From assembly GCA_023014365.1 (NCBI GenBank), contig JAEBUN010000032.1:62001-126000 (forward strand): 64,000 nt of DNA. Direction: 5' to 3'. Both the position numbers and the translations under genes were made by a program. The notes under the pieces were generated by a model, which saw nothing but the letters and a program-made list of their open reading frames with translations, ran no database searches and was not told where the DNA came from. The stretch is from Lepiota brunneoincarnata (lineage: Eukaryota > Basidiomycota > Agaricomycetes > Agaricales > Agaricaceae). Shown one piece after another: positions 1 through 10,460 of the stretch (position 1 is the stretch's first letter; each line of letters opens with the position of its first letter).

Positions 1-413
1 CTTCCAAAAAACTCTCCGAAAAGTTCCTTGGGCCTTATGAGATCATTGCACAAGCAGGTACCCATTCCTTTACACTCCGACTTCCTGATTCCATGCGTGG
101 GGTACACCCTGTCTTCCATGTTTCCATGCTCGAACCGGCTACGCCTAATACCATACCTGCCCGATCGGACCCGCCACCGGCACCAGTTTCTGTTGACGGT
201 GAACCAGAATACGAGATTGCCCGCATCGTCGATTCGAAGATTGATCGGCGCCGCGCATGCAAGCTCCTCTATAAAGTCATCTGGTTAGGTTATGAAGATA
301 CTGAAGAAGAATCCTCGTGGTTACCGGCAACCGAACTTGAACACGCTACTGATCTAGTAGAGGCTTACCACTCCTCTTACCCCTCTAAGCCTGGTCCCCT
401 CCATTCACTCTGA
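1..413 (+). CDS. Ty3/gypsy pol C-terminus with chromodomain (5' truncated by window)
   Basis: The open frame runs from base 3 to the stop at 413. It begins inside the GPY module at the end of integrase (GPYEII, then RLPDSM and HPVFHVSML) and continues into a chromodomain (EYEIARIVDSKI, LYKVIWLGY, SSWLPATEL). In chromoviruses this domain steers integration toward marked chromatin. Only the last ~135 residues are inside the window; protease, RT, RNase H and integrase core must lie to the left. The frame has no stop or frameshift and the DNA is CpG-rich, unlike the older elements to the right, so this copy looks recent. The polypurine tract and 3' LTR follow about 1.2 kb downstream. Confidence 0.9.
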   Translation, partial: SKKLSEKFLGPYEIIAQAGTHSFTLRLPDSMRGVHPVFHVSMLEPATPNTIPARSDPPPAPVSVDGEPEYEIARIVDSKIDRRRACKLLYKVIWLGYEDTEEESSWLPATELEHATDLVEAYHSSYPSKPGPLHSL

Positions 414-472
414 ATCTTCCGCTGACCACCCACCACACCAAGAAACAAAAAATATTATTGGACATGTACAAA

Positions 473-1578
473 CTACTTGTCCGTATTGTTCCCAGAGGTA
501 TGGGGCGGCGCCGCCGCGTCCTCCATCATACCTCGCACCTCCTCTTCCGAAATGCCCCCGATGCTCTCCGACTCCGACTCCTCCGTCTCCGTAATGCCCC
601 TACTCGGCCAATCACCATCCACCTGCGCTTCCCAACGCCGCAGCTGTTCGTAGCGGCCAGCCATCAATTCGAACTTATCCACCCTCTCCCCCAACCGAGC
701 AATGGCCCGTTCGAGCCGCACCTCCATGATATTCACCCGCTTGAGGGTCTTCTGGTGCCCCTCCTCGATGAGTCGCTTCAGCTCTACGTGATCTTTTGGT
801 CAGCAAAACTCGCAGCCAGAAACCCCTACTCACCGTCAAATTGGTGGTCCGGCATATCTCCGGCCCCGCTCGGCTCCGTCTCTTCTTGACCCCCGCATCG
901 TTTCTTCATTTTGCTACACCGTCGGCAACTCCTAGTGTTGCTGGGACCTTTGTCAGCATTTATCATCGTTGGAATTCTTGTAGTTACTTACCCGCCGGCA
1001 ATCTCACACCGGACCTCATCCCGCTGGCATCTCCAGCACGGGTTATCGCCCCCGAATACGTGTTTGTTGCCCCGCCGCGGGGCCGCCCTCGCCTTCCCCT
1101 TTCCCTTTCCCCTTCCCTTCGCATCTGAGTCTTCGGACTCCTCCTCCTCCTCCTCTTCGTCCCTCGCCGCGTCTTCGCCCATGTAATTCAGGTCGGACTC
1201 TTCCTGGTCGATTTCCATGGGCTGCTCGGGCAGGCGGCTAGACAAAGCCGTCGTGGTCATCGCAACGAGTCGGGCCCGGATCGCCCGATGTTCGTCCTCA
1301 GCAGCTTCCTCTTGCTGCCGCCTGATCTCTTCCGCCCGTCGCTCCCTAGCCCGCTCCTCCGCTTGCCGCTGACGCAGTTCGATCATACGTCGCTGGTCTT
1401 CCTCTTGACGCTCTGCCGCCAATCGCCGTTCCTCCTCTCGCCGTTCCTCCTCTCGCCGTTCCTCCTCTTCCAATCTCTCGATCTCCTTCCGCATCCGCTC
1501 CTCCTGCTCCGCCTTTTCCCTCAGCAACTGCGCCTTGCGCTCCACCGCGGTTGGTTGTCGAGATGATTGACTGCTCAT
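473..1578 (-). CDS. Zn2Cys6-like/coiled-coil protein encoded antisense inside the gypsy element
   Basis: Three exons, 1578-992, 931-834 and 783-473, join through GT..AG introns into one 331-residue frame. The ATG at 1578 opens a Glu/Arg-rich coiled coil (about residues 10-110), then an acidic stretch and a GRGKGKGK basic patch. Next come C181, C184, C191, C198, C201 and C208, spaced C-x2-C-x6-C-x6-C-x2-C-x6-C, which is the fungal Zn2Cys6 binuclear-cluster spacing. A second helical segment follows (about 235-265). The gene lies between pol and the 3' LTR on the opposite strand, so it is an accessory gene of the element. Finger plus dimerisation coil suggests DNA binding, but that role is inference. 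Three other proteins in the window share the layout. Confidence 0.75.
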
Positions 1579-1630
1579 GGTGGTAGGAAGTCCCCGGCCA
1601 AGGCCGCCTTGGGCCTCGAGGCTCGGCCCT

Positions 1631-1643
1631 AAAGGGGGGGCAC
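1631..1643 (+). other. Polypurine tract of the chromodomain gypsy element
   Basis: AAAGGGGGGG followed by CAC sits directly against the TGT that opens the LTR. This is the expected plus-strand priming site of a Ty3/gypsy element transcribed left to right. Confidence 0.7.
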
Positions 1644-2303
1644 TGTCATATCCATGCCAACTCAGAGTCTAATCACTTAAACTTCGGCTTCTCGATTCCA
1701 CGTGTGCTCCACACAACAACCCTCTGCCCTCCGACTCGGCCCCGACTTGCTCCGACCGCAACCCACTGCCCCGATCACGCGACCACCTCCACACGTGCCA
1801 TGGTCACCTGACCCTTGGTGTCTCTAGTTCCAGTCTCCATTTCCCGTCCGTAGTCATGATACGTTATCGGTCTCCATACCTGTACCGGTTTCCATTCCAT
1901 TCGTAATCTGTTCGTAATCCGTTGTAACTATATCGGCCTCCGCTTCGCTCCGCACGTAATCAGTATAAGTCATAGTTCGTAAGGCCAGTAGTATATATAC
2001 TGTAGGTACTTGGCTTGTACTCCTCAGTCTGATAATCGATTCGAGCAGCGGACCAGCTCCCTGTTCTCTATCCTCTCCTCTCTTCTGCCTCACTCCGCTT
2101 CGGCCCCGACTTCCGGAAATACGGACTAGGACAGTAGGAGGGCACAGCACATACGCTGAGGCCGCAAGTCCAACCCCCCGCCCGACATACTCCGCCTTGG
2201 TCCCGAAGTCTACGTACTGACTTCGCCCTGTCCCCCGGTTACCTCATATCAAGGTTACCACCCTGACCCTCCGCTTCGGTCCCGACCCGCACCGGCTCTA
2301 ACA
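1644..2303 (+). mobile_element. 3' LTR of the chromodomain Ty3/gypsy element (about 660 bp)
   Basis: The segment starts TGTCATATCC right after the polypurine tract. It ends TCTAACA exactly where coding sequence of an older minus-strand gypsy element resumes at about 2304. The ends TGT...ACA fit an LTR. A TATATATAC box lies near 1991-2000 with TSS-like sequence following. The other LTR is left of the window, so the target duplication (expected GTCAC at 2304-2308) cannot be checked. The LTR has inserted into the pol gene of the older element. Confidence 0.65.
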
Positions 2304-2605
2304 GTCACTGATGTCTGGGACATAGATCCTGCCTTGGAATAAGAGTAGTCCGTCCACCTTTGACCACTTGGAAGAGTGCACAGTTTGGGAGGAGGACTCC
2401 TTGAGCCTACAAGCTGCCATTGCCACTGCCTCTTTGGCGGCTTCAGAACAATTTCCTGCTCAGATATCTTGTAGGAGGGTTTGTTCTTCACCAGTGACTT
2501 GAATTCCCTCGAGGGCCCGGATGGCAAACTTCTCCCTGGTCAAGAGGACAATGTCCTTGTTGTTGTGAGCTCCGGAGCCATAGTCTGCCCACCAGGATAG
2601 GGCAT
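2304..2605 (-). pseudogene. Old Ty3/gypsy pol fragment: RNase H tail and integrase N-terminal linker
   Basis: The minus strand from 2605 reads ALSWWADYGSG, then KDIVLL and EKFAIRALEG, and after a frameshift near 2460 KVDGLL and GRIYVPD. This is the stretch after RNase H in mushroom gypsy polyproteins. It is cut on the left by the LTR at 2303. On the right it is cut by the 1300-bp repeat (2606-3905), beyond which the upstream RNase H part continues. It has stops and a frameshift and is clearly dead. Confidence 0.75.
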
Positions 2606-3905
2606 TGATAGGCCGATTTCACGCCTATACATGAATTCCATACTCTGGAACAATTCTCTACATAGAATCATTGGCTATATCATCAAAGAACCCTATAGAG
2701 GATTGGTACTATGTCCTGTAGTAGCCAGTTTGACCAAACTGAGGATATTCAAGCCTCAGAAGTGTTCAAACCAGCTCATTATCACTAAGCTTAGTGAACC
2801 AAGCTATCAGAATGTTCTCCAGAAGGATTCCAGACTTTACATAGCCTATTGAGTATACTCTGGTCACATCAAGGGACCTTATGAGCAGTTTTCTGATAAA
2901 CTCGGATTTGTTGGAACCTAAAGAATGTACATAGCAGCTGTCACAGGGGTATTACACCCATAGCGAGCCCAATAATGATGACCGGACCACAGAATGGAAC
3001 ATCCAATGTTCGGGAGGTGACACCCGATGCCCAAAACCCTAGACATATCAAAGACTCATAATTAACAAGTGCTTTGTGGGTCCCGGCACCTTGGCATACT
3101 GCCTGACTGAGATTAATTACAATGGATCAAGGGATTGTACATACACCATACATTCCGATCATAATTGATCCGGAGGCTTAACGCGCTCATGTGGATGCAG
3201 AATAATGCAGACAAGCACAGAACACATCTGGCTGGATTGCCATTCATCAATCAGAGAAAAACCCATAACCCAGGGCAAGGTAGAAATGCTGCCAAACCTT
3301 CCAAAATATTCTGCAGTACCTGTCACAATTAAGCTTATTGTTTTCCATTTCATATTTACTATCTCTCACATGTATCTAAACAATATAAATATGGTCATGC
3401 TTGTTTGTGGAGAAGCAAGAGGTCTCACCCCCACTTCCACACACAAGTCTGCAAGCCATGATCAAGAACGGTTTCAGAGGACTATTTAGTGTGCGTTGTT
3501 AAGTGTGATTTCTTCGGTTGTCAACCAACCCAGAGACAGAGACAGAGAACAGAGTCCAGAGTTTAGAGTTCCAGAGTGCTTGAGACAGAGACAGAGACAG
3601 AGAACAGAGTTCAGAGACCAGAGACCAGAGACTAGAGACCCCGCACTTTGAATTGACAGGGATTGTCCTTTCACTGTTGCACCATATGGCTAAGATAACT
3701 TCAACAGCTGTTTGTTAACCTCTAAAAACACTATTCTCTTGAATTTTGCTGTCAGAATGCACCCCCAGAACACCCTAAAAGACGAAACTGTTCATTATCT
3801 ATCTCATACTACTTGTATTAACTTAAGCTTATTGAATTTCGACTAAGCTTAGTGAGAACAAGCCATTTATCTATATTAAAACCCATGAACGTTTCCACCT
3901 TTTCA
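2606..3905. repeat. 1300-bp direct repeat, copy 1 (LTR-like)
   Basis: The segment begins TGATAGGCCG and ends CCTTTTCA. A second copy of identical length and orientation lies at 7595-8894, similar along its whole length with scattered substitutions. The termini TGATA...TTTCA are near-inverted, as in LTRs. Inside are a TATA-like AATATAAATA near 3384 and an AGAGACAGAGAC purine repeat at about 3530-3640. No long ORF is conserved. The copy splits the RNase H frame of an old gypsy element (2304-4145), so it arrived later. No target duplication is visible. Confidence 0.65.
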
Positions 3906-4145
3906 GTGTCCACCTTCCCCATTGATGTACCAGGTCTGTGATGAAGTTCAAAGTCAAAGCAAGCCAGAGTAAGAGACCAGCAAGCTTGGCGACGATTGAG
4001 TTTCTTCACCATCATGAAGTACTCCAGGTTATGGTGATCTGACCAGATTTCTATGGTATGGGGGGCTCCTTCTAAGAAATGCTGCCACTCTTCAAGTGCC
4101 TGGATGATTGCCAACATCTCCTTGTCATGGATCTCATAGTTTCGC
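3906..4145 (-). pseudogene. Old Ty3/gypsy RNase H fragment
   Basis: Minus-strand residues [32 protein letters not shown] and [13 protein letters not shown] are the diagnostic RNase H blocks of Ty3/gypsy pol. The fragment continues across the 1300-bp repeat into 2605-2304. Upstream, at about 4145, RNase H runs in frame into an unrelated protein (next entry) with no reverse transcriptase, so the junction is a chimera made by deletion or recombination. Confidence 0.8.
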
Positions 4146-4569
4146 TGCACTTGGTCCTGAGCCTCTTCGGTCCTGGATTTGTGGGATTCTTCAGAACAAA
4201 TGCGATTAATGCAGCTGCAGCATTCAGAGAGTGCCTTATAGATCATGGGCATCTCATAAGACAAATGGTAGTTGTTTTGGTAAATTTTGTAGAGCTTGCA
4301 GATACAGAAGACATAGTCCTGGTTGACATGAAGCTTGATAGCCTCATTATCCTCCAATAACACTTCAATATAAGCAGACTAGAAATGATTTAGAAACGGC
4401 GAGAGAAGCATGGAAAGAGTAGACATACCCCAGGGGTGTCGAACACAAGGAGAGCCTTCTTGACAAGGGGATGAGCGACTTGGCCATTTTGCAGGTGCTG
4501 AAGACAACCTTTGGCATTGCTGATGAGATCATCAAGCTCAACCTGGAGATGGGGGATAGAAGAAGCCAT
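4146..4569 (-). pseudogene. Unidentified gene 5' part, fused in frame to gypsy RNase H
   Basis: ATG at 4569. Exon 1 (4569-4429, 47 codons) has a clean GTATGT donor. Exon 2 starts at 4378 after TTTCTAG and stays open into the RNase H fragment at about 4145. The visible product is ~125 residues, with a hydrophobic helical start and a Tyr/Cys-rich second half. I do not recognise it. Codon structure and intron argue for a real former gene. The fusion downstream is probably an accident of rearrangement; expression is unknown. Confidence 0.4.
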
Positions 4570-5237
4570 TTTCTTGCAAAGGGTGTCTGCTAGAATGAGA
4601 TGTTGCTCCCTCGCTTTTATAAGGAAAGGCCATTAGCAGTGATGACAAATCATAATGAGTGGATGAAAAGCACCCTCCACCCTAAGCTTATGACCTGAGA
4701 GGCCTAGGAAACCTGTAATCTTGAGTAGCCAGCCTTCAACAGACTTGCTGAACCACAGTTGCCTTATTAGGTAACATGTCACCAGGGTCTTGCGGTTATC
4801 AGAGTGCACAGGGATTCTGATGGAATGGTGAGGGCACCAATTTCAATTTGGCTAGGGGGGAGATGGGTCCCAAGGGGCGCTTCAGTTTGACAGTTTGATG
4901 CAAGCTTTTTTGCAAAGAGCTTTTTCAAACATCGTGGACAGGCTGGTTTGGGCTTGTAAGTAAACCAGAGCAGATGAGCTGGGTCACTACATGTTGCGGA
5001 TCACTATGCATTGTGGATCACGGCGCGTTGAGGGGTCAATAGGCATCACAGAAGTATCAGAGAAATATCTGATAAGCATATAAGCAGCTGGAAGCCTTAG
5101 CTTAGCTCAGGGTCTTCAGAAAGGCCTCAAGCTTAACTCAGAAGGAGACCAAGAGACAAGAATCTTTAATTGTGAATGTATCTACAGGACAAAATAGGAT
5201 GTTACATTCAAGAGATAAAAGTATAAAAGGGGAGCAG
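4570..5237. other. No gene seen
   Basis: About 670 bp of AT-rich, CpG-poor DNA between two minus-strand genes. No frame shows recognisable protein. A CTTATAAAAGCGAGG-like TATA element (minus strand, near 4612-4620) could be the promoter of the gene starting at 4569. Confidence 0.4.
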
Positions 5238-7267
5238 CTAGTTTAAGTTCTCCAAGATAGACTCCGGATCCTGAGTCATCAGGAAAGCAAGGAAGAGAAG
5301 TGATTTGAGCTCCTCAAATTCTTCATATGTTGGGACTCCCAGAAAGTTGTTGGCAAACTCAAAGAATGCCTTGACGTCTTCAATGGAGTCGGCCATCCCC
5401 ATCTTGACAAACGCCATGTTGTTACCTTCCAAGGCTGTCCTGGTAGCTTGCATTTCCTGGACGAACTAATAAACCACCCAATGGTGGTGAAATGCTGAGG
5501 CCTTGTAAGCGACGCAGTTTGCCTCCAGGCTGACCAAGCTGGAGGACACAACACATGCAAAAGTGGCCAGATCTAGAAAATAAAGAGAATAAGAAAAGAG
5601 AAAAATAGTGAACAGAGAAACTTATGGTATTCACTGGTCAGTGAAGACATGACTAGGGTGTTCGCAATGCCAGCTGAGACTTGCGGATGATCTGCGAAGG
5701 TGCAGGGGTAATTATAGAGGTTGCAGCTGTGACACTTCTTACCCTTGCCCAGAGGCTTGCACTCCAACTTACAAGCAGCGCAGGAAGGACACCAAGACCA
5801 AGGTGGCATGTACTGGGGTAGATGTCAAAACCTTCAGTAAGGAAACAAGAGAAAACTTGGAGAATGTACCAAAAGCTGGCTAGCTGCCAGCAGCCTAGGA
5901 AAGTCCTCACAAAAGAGCAGGACTGGGTGGTGGTATCCATGGTCCCAAATAATGGCAGCCTCAGAGCGTTGAAAGCAAGCTTGGGGAACGTATTTCTTTG
6001 TCCACATGTTGGAACTCTTCTTGGACGAAAGGACACATTTTTGATGTGATGGGCCAGCATGAGGAGACTCTTGAGGGATATCCGGAACCACCAGGCTAGG
6101 CAAATGAGAAGGGACAGGAGAAGGTGAGGCCAGAAGAGAGTCTTGAAAAACAAACGCCGGCTCCCATGGAACAGAAGATGGCTCCAGGAGAAGTTCCAAA
6201 TCTGGAGAAGGTGAAATCTCCATGGCACTTGCAGGAGACTCGACTGGAGCACCAGCTAAGTGAGGTGGTGATGGTGTTGGGCACCTAGGCAACCCCAGCA
6301 CATGTTGCCCATCCAGAGAAGAGGACCAGCTAAAGATTTTAAAGAGGTTGGCTTGAGAGACCTCAGGGACTGGAGAATGCGATGACAAGTTAGAACCCGC
6401 CAGGAATAAGGGGAGAGGGGGCAGCATCAATGATTTTGTCTTCTGTTTGCCTTTAAGGGCAGCTGGTATACATGCTAAAGCAGAAGTCAGTGGAAAGAAC
6501 AAATATATCATGAAAATGACTAAGCTTACATGTTGAAGTAGCAGAAGAGAGTATGGGGGAAGAAGGCCAGTTTGTTGAAGGGCCTGGCACCTCCAAACCT
6601 GATGCAATACCCAGGAGAGGGAGCACCAGTAAGTCTTCCCTGTCCAGGGTGCACAGAGAGATGGCAAGAGGGGGCAGCAACATTGAACTGGACAAAGCCT
6701 CTGTGGATAATCCACCAGAGGGCCCACCAATGGGGATACCTGATGAGGGTTCTGCGGAAAATCCAGCAGAGCGCTTGTCAGTTGGATTGCACAACAATGC
6801 AATGGAAATCATGCAGCTTGGCACTGGAGCAGCCAAGGGAGAGGCTGGTGGAGGAGTTGGTTTGTGGGGCGGAGAGTATGGTGGAGGAGGGGTCCTTGCT
6901 ACACCCACCTGACAATTTCTGCAAGCTCCTCAAGCTCCTCGCCCTCCTCTAGCCCTCCTAGTATGCAGTGCTGGTGGTTCCCATTGAGGCAAGAGGTTGC
7001 AACGTGCTGGTAGGTGAATAGTGAGACCTAAAAGCAGAGAAAACATGAGTGATGACAATGAGAATGGGGGAAAAACGCGACTTACATTGCACGATTGAAG
7101 GAGAAGACACATTTCCTGGAGCCATAAGGGCACTCCTTGGCTCAGTGTAGTCTGAAGACAGTGTTAGCAAGACAAGGACAACAGTAAAATGAACATTGCT
7201 TACTAGAGGAAGAATCTGAATCTTCATCATAACAAGCTCTCTTGTTGCTGTGCATCTTTCTGTCCAT
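5238..7267 (-). pseudogene. Zn2Cys6-like cluster / coiled-coil protein, disrupted
   Basis: The likely start is ATG 7267 (MDRKMHSNK), with introns at about 7203-7151 and 7083-7026. A Pro/Ser-rich middle follows (about 6912-5860). An intron ending CCCCAG near 5828 leads into PPWSWCPSC. The cysteines are spaced C-x2-C-x6-C-x8-C-x2-C-x6-C, again Zn2Cys6 spacing. A GTGAAT donor near 5648 joins the cluster to a helical C-terminus, in frame apart from a TAG at 5466-5468, after which the frame stays open to 5238 (residues VQEMQATRTALEG). TAG is one C-to-T step from CAG. The N-terminal exons are uncertain. Layout matches the other Zn2Cys6-like genes here. Confidence 0.55.
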
Positions 7268-7585
7268 TGTTGCTGTAGGTGGGTGTAGAAGACTGAAAGT
7301 TGAGATGAAAATAGACAAGTGAGAAGTGAGAGGGAGAACAAAAGAGAGGAAACGAGACCTTGGGACTTTTAAAAGATCCAATAATGAGATAAAAATTTAA
7401 GCTATAGCAACAAGAAGTTGATCTATACATTTAAACTTGATAACATGACATCATTTTGGAATAAGCTTAGCGAAAGTATGCTACTCTCAAAGCTGGTGAA
7501 CATTCTAGAACATAGAGTGCATCAGAGAGACTCAGATACTGCAAATTTGAAGGAGATAATGACTGAGGACAGTCAGCAATTGGTT

Positions 7586-7594
7586 AGGGGGAGA
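7586..7594 (+). other. Polypurine tract beside repeat copy 2
   Basis: AGGGGGAGA abuts the TGATAC that opens the second 1300-bp copy. This is what is expected upstream of a 3' LTR of a left-to-right retroelement. Copy 1 has no such tract on its left. Confidence 0.5.
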
Positions 7595-8894
7595 TGATAC
7601 ACCAATTTCACACCTATACATGAATTCCATACTCCAGAATGATTCTCTACATAGAATCATTGGCTATATCATTAAAGAACCCTATAGAGGATTGGTACTA
7701 TATCCTGTAGTAGCCAGTTCGACCAAACTGAGGATATTCAAGCCTCAGAAGTGTTCAAACCAGCTCATTATCACTAAGCTTAGTGAACCAAGCTATCAGA
7801 ACGCTCTCCAGAGGGATTCCAGACTCTACATAGCCTATTGAGTATACTCCGGTCGCATCCAGGGACCTTACAAGCAGTTTTCTGATAAACTCGGATTTGT
7901 TGGAACCTAAAGAATGTACATAGCAGCTGTCACAGGTGTATTATGCCCATAGCGAGCCCAATAATGATGACCGGACCATGGAACAGAACGTCCAATGTTC
8001 AGGAGGCGACACCCAATGCCCAAAACCCTAGACATATCAAAGACTCATAATTAACAAGTGCTTTGTGGGTCCTGGCACCTTGGCATATTACCTGACTGAG
8101 ATTAATTACAACGGATCAAGGGATTGTCCATACGCTATACATTCCAATCATAATTGATCCAGAGGCTTAACGCACTTGTATGGATGCAGAATAATGCAGA
8201 CAAGCATGGAACATGTCTGGCTGGATTGCCATTCATCAATCAGAGAAAAACCCATAACCCAGGGCAAGGTAGAAATCCTGCCAAACCTTCCAAAATATTC
8301 TGCAGTACCTGTAACAATTAAGCTTATTGTTTTCTATTTCATATTTACTATCTCTCATATGTATCTAAACAATATAAATATGGTCACACTTGTTCATGGA
8401 GAAGCAAGAGGTCTCACCCCTGCTTCCACATGCAAGTCTGCAAGCCATGATCAAGAACGGTTTCAGAGGACTATTTAGTATGCATTGTTAAGTGTGATTT
8501 CTTTGGTCGTCAACCAACCCAGAGACAGAGACAGAGAACAGAGTCCAGAGTTTAGAGTTCCAGAGTGCTAGCGACAGAGACAGAGACAGAGAACAGAGTT
8601 CAGAGACCAGAGACCAGAGACTAGAGATCCTGCACTTTGAATTGACAGGGATTGTCCTTTCACTGTTGCACCGTACGGCTAAGATAACTTCGACGGCTGT
8701 TTGTTAACCTCTAAAAACACTATTCTCTTGAATTTTGCTGTCAGAATGCACCCCCAGAACACCCTAAAAGACGAAACTGTTCATTATCTATCTCATACTA
8801 CTTGTATTAACTTAAGCTTATCAAATTTCAACTAAGCTTAGTGAGAACAAGCCATTTATCTATATTAAAATCCACAAATGTTTTCACCTTTTCA
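7595..8894. repeat. 1300-bp direct repeat, copy 2 (probable 3' LTR)
   Basis: Same length and ends as copy 1 (TGATAC...CTTTTCA), with the same AATATAAATA box and AGAGAC purine array (about 8519-8628). A polypurine tract lies immediately left, favouring LTR identity. On its right it interrupts a TET/JBP-like gene. The outer flanks of the two copies (GGCAT versus GTGGG) do not match, so they are not an intact LTR pair. Confidence 0.65.
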
Positions 8895-10304
8895 GTGGGA
8901 AAACACATTTAGGGAAAATACAATGTAGGCTGCCTTTGGAATTGGGGTGGTTGAACAAGGCAGTCAATTGGGTGTGGTAGTAGTGGTATAACTGTGGTGA
9001 CCAGATTGCTATGCAGACTATAGCTCTGGATTAGTGTGGGAGGAAAATGAAAACAGCATGCAACCTACGGCTTGCAAACTTAGCCATGTCTTGCAAATCA
9101 GGGTTTGCCAATAGCCTGTCCTCCAGATCGCAATTTGCCCTGAGGTTGTGAGGGCAAGGTGACCCCTGGCCATGGGTCACTCCAAGGTTAAGAGTGGGGA
9201 AGGCCCTGTGGCCATGGACAAGCTCATCCTCTGTAAAAGGGGCATGCATACTGGTCTCGGAAAGGGTGGCATATGCTGCTTTGCAGGTGGTGGTCCAGGC
9301 TTCATGTGGTGGTTGGCCAGCCAGAACAGCAAAGATTTGGCCCTCCTGATTTCAAATAGGCCAGGGAGTGCTTTGAGAATTTGAGCCAAAGGCACAGTAT
9401 AAAGAATACCCACTCACCAGCCATTCCAGGCAATATACCTATAGTTATCATTAATCAAAGCCTCTAGGGTTAGAGGGCATGGCTCCATATTTGCAGGTAG
9501 TTTGCGTTTAATGGCAGCCCAGTACCCACAGCTGGACACAGGCAGAGAGTCAATTTGAAGCTGTGTATCCACTGCCAAGCTTGCACTTGCCAAGGTTTGG
9601 CATATTTTTGGTGATATGGCATGGCCCTCACAGGCAGCTTTTTTGCGGCGTTTATAAAGGTGGAGTTTGTGGGAGTGGAAAAGCCTCGCTGGGCCAGCAG
9701 AGGGATCCCAGGGACCATTGGAGGCCCCAGGCAGGGGTAATGGCCTGTGCATGCCAGGATGGTCCTCAGAAGTGCTAGGTGGGGGTGGGGGGTTGCTCCT
9801 GCGATGATGGTAGTACCATTTACTGGTGAGATGGGAGGAAAGCAAGTCAGAGGCTGGCTGCTTGGCCATCGAGGCAGGAGTGGGCCCTTTGCCATCCAAG
9901 GTGGGAGGCACCGTGGTGTCTTGGGGCTCAGCATCATCTTCTTCGGCTAGAACTGCAGTGTGAAGTAGCAAAGGTAATGAAAAGTTGCCGCATACATTGA
10001 TGGGCTTGAGCATTGGAACAGAGGGGACAGTACCCAAATTGAATTCTGATTGCAGTGTGTTTGGGGCATTCCCCATCAGAGTACAGCCCCCAGCGTTGCC
10101 AGCAGTAGAAGGTGATGTGGACATTGGGGAAGAGAGGGTGCTGTCCAAGTCAAGCTCTGGCTGCAGCACTGAAAGAGCATTCCCCATTGGAGTACAGCTC
10201 CCAGTGTTGCCAGCAGCAGAACGCAGCATGGGCTGCTGTGTTGTAGGTCTAAAGTTAGCCTTTTGCAAATTTTTGTGATGCCTCACATGAAATGTTGAAG
10301 GCAA
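8895..10304 (-). pseudogene. TET/JBP-like 2-oxoglutarate dioxygenase, N-terminal half, truncated
   Basis: Minus-strand exon 10304-9416 begins after a TTAG acceptor. It encodes a Pro/Ser-rich region with two ~37-residue repeats (AAGNTGSCTPMGN and TAGNAGGCTLMGN) and ends RYIAWNG. After an intron (9415 to about 9342) come GQIFAVLAGQPP, FPTLNLGVTHGQG and LLANPDLQDMAKFAS, then after another likely intron WSPQLYHYY and IFPKCVFP. These blocks match, from memory, the region before the catalytic core of mushroom TET/JBP-like dioxygenases. The intron joint needs a one-base shift, and the gene is cut at 8895 by repeat copy 2, so the Fe(II)-binding core (HxD...H) is absent. Family call is moderately sure; loss of function is clear. 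Confidence 0.6.
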
Positions 10305-10315
10305 ACCCTAACCCG

Positions 10316-10460
10316 GAAAATTGGTCATTCTGAGGGGCTCATAAGGGCCCACTGATTGATTCCCTTGGAATGGCAAAGCTGCCCCCTGATGAAATTTGGT
10401 CGTTCTGAGGAGGATCACTAAGGCCCAGCAATTTCCCTCAGGGTGACCAAATTTCCCAGC
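10316..10460. repeat. Cluster of inverted AAATTTGGTC/GACCAAATTT motifs
   Basis: AAAATTGGTCATTCTGAGG (10318 on) and AAATTTGGTCGTTCTGAGG (about 10393) are direct copies. CCTCAGGGTGACCAAATTT (about 10437-10456) is the inverted copy. Together they could form a hairpin just upstream of the dioxygenase exon. It could be a transposon terminus or a regulatory repeat; function is unknown. Confidence 0.4.

Noticed and set aside
988..1578. Single-exon reading of the antisense gene ending at 988
   Set aside because: That reading stops just after half of the cysteine cluster; splicing at 991/932 completes C-x2-C-x6-C-x6-C-x2-C-x6-C and joins a third exon in phase.
3530..3640. AGAGAC/ACAGAG array as a CRISPR or tandem gene array
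   Set aside because: It is a simple purine microsatellite within the 1300-bp repeat, with no spacers, in a eukaryotic context.
2606..8894. A single intact LTR retrotransposon with two 1300-bp LTRs
   Set aside because: Outer flanks do not match, the internal region contains unrelated minus-strand genes, and copy 1 sits inside a gypsy RNase H frame that continues on both sides.
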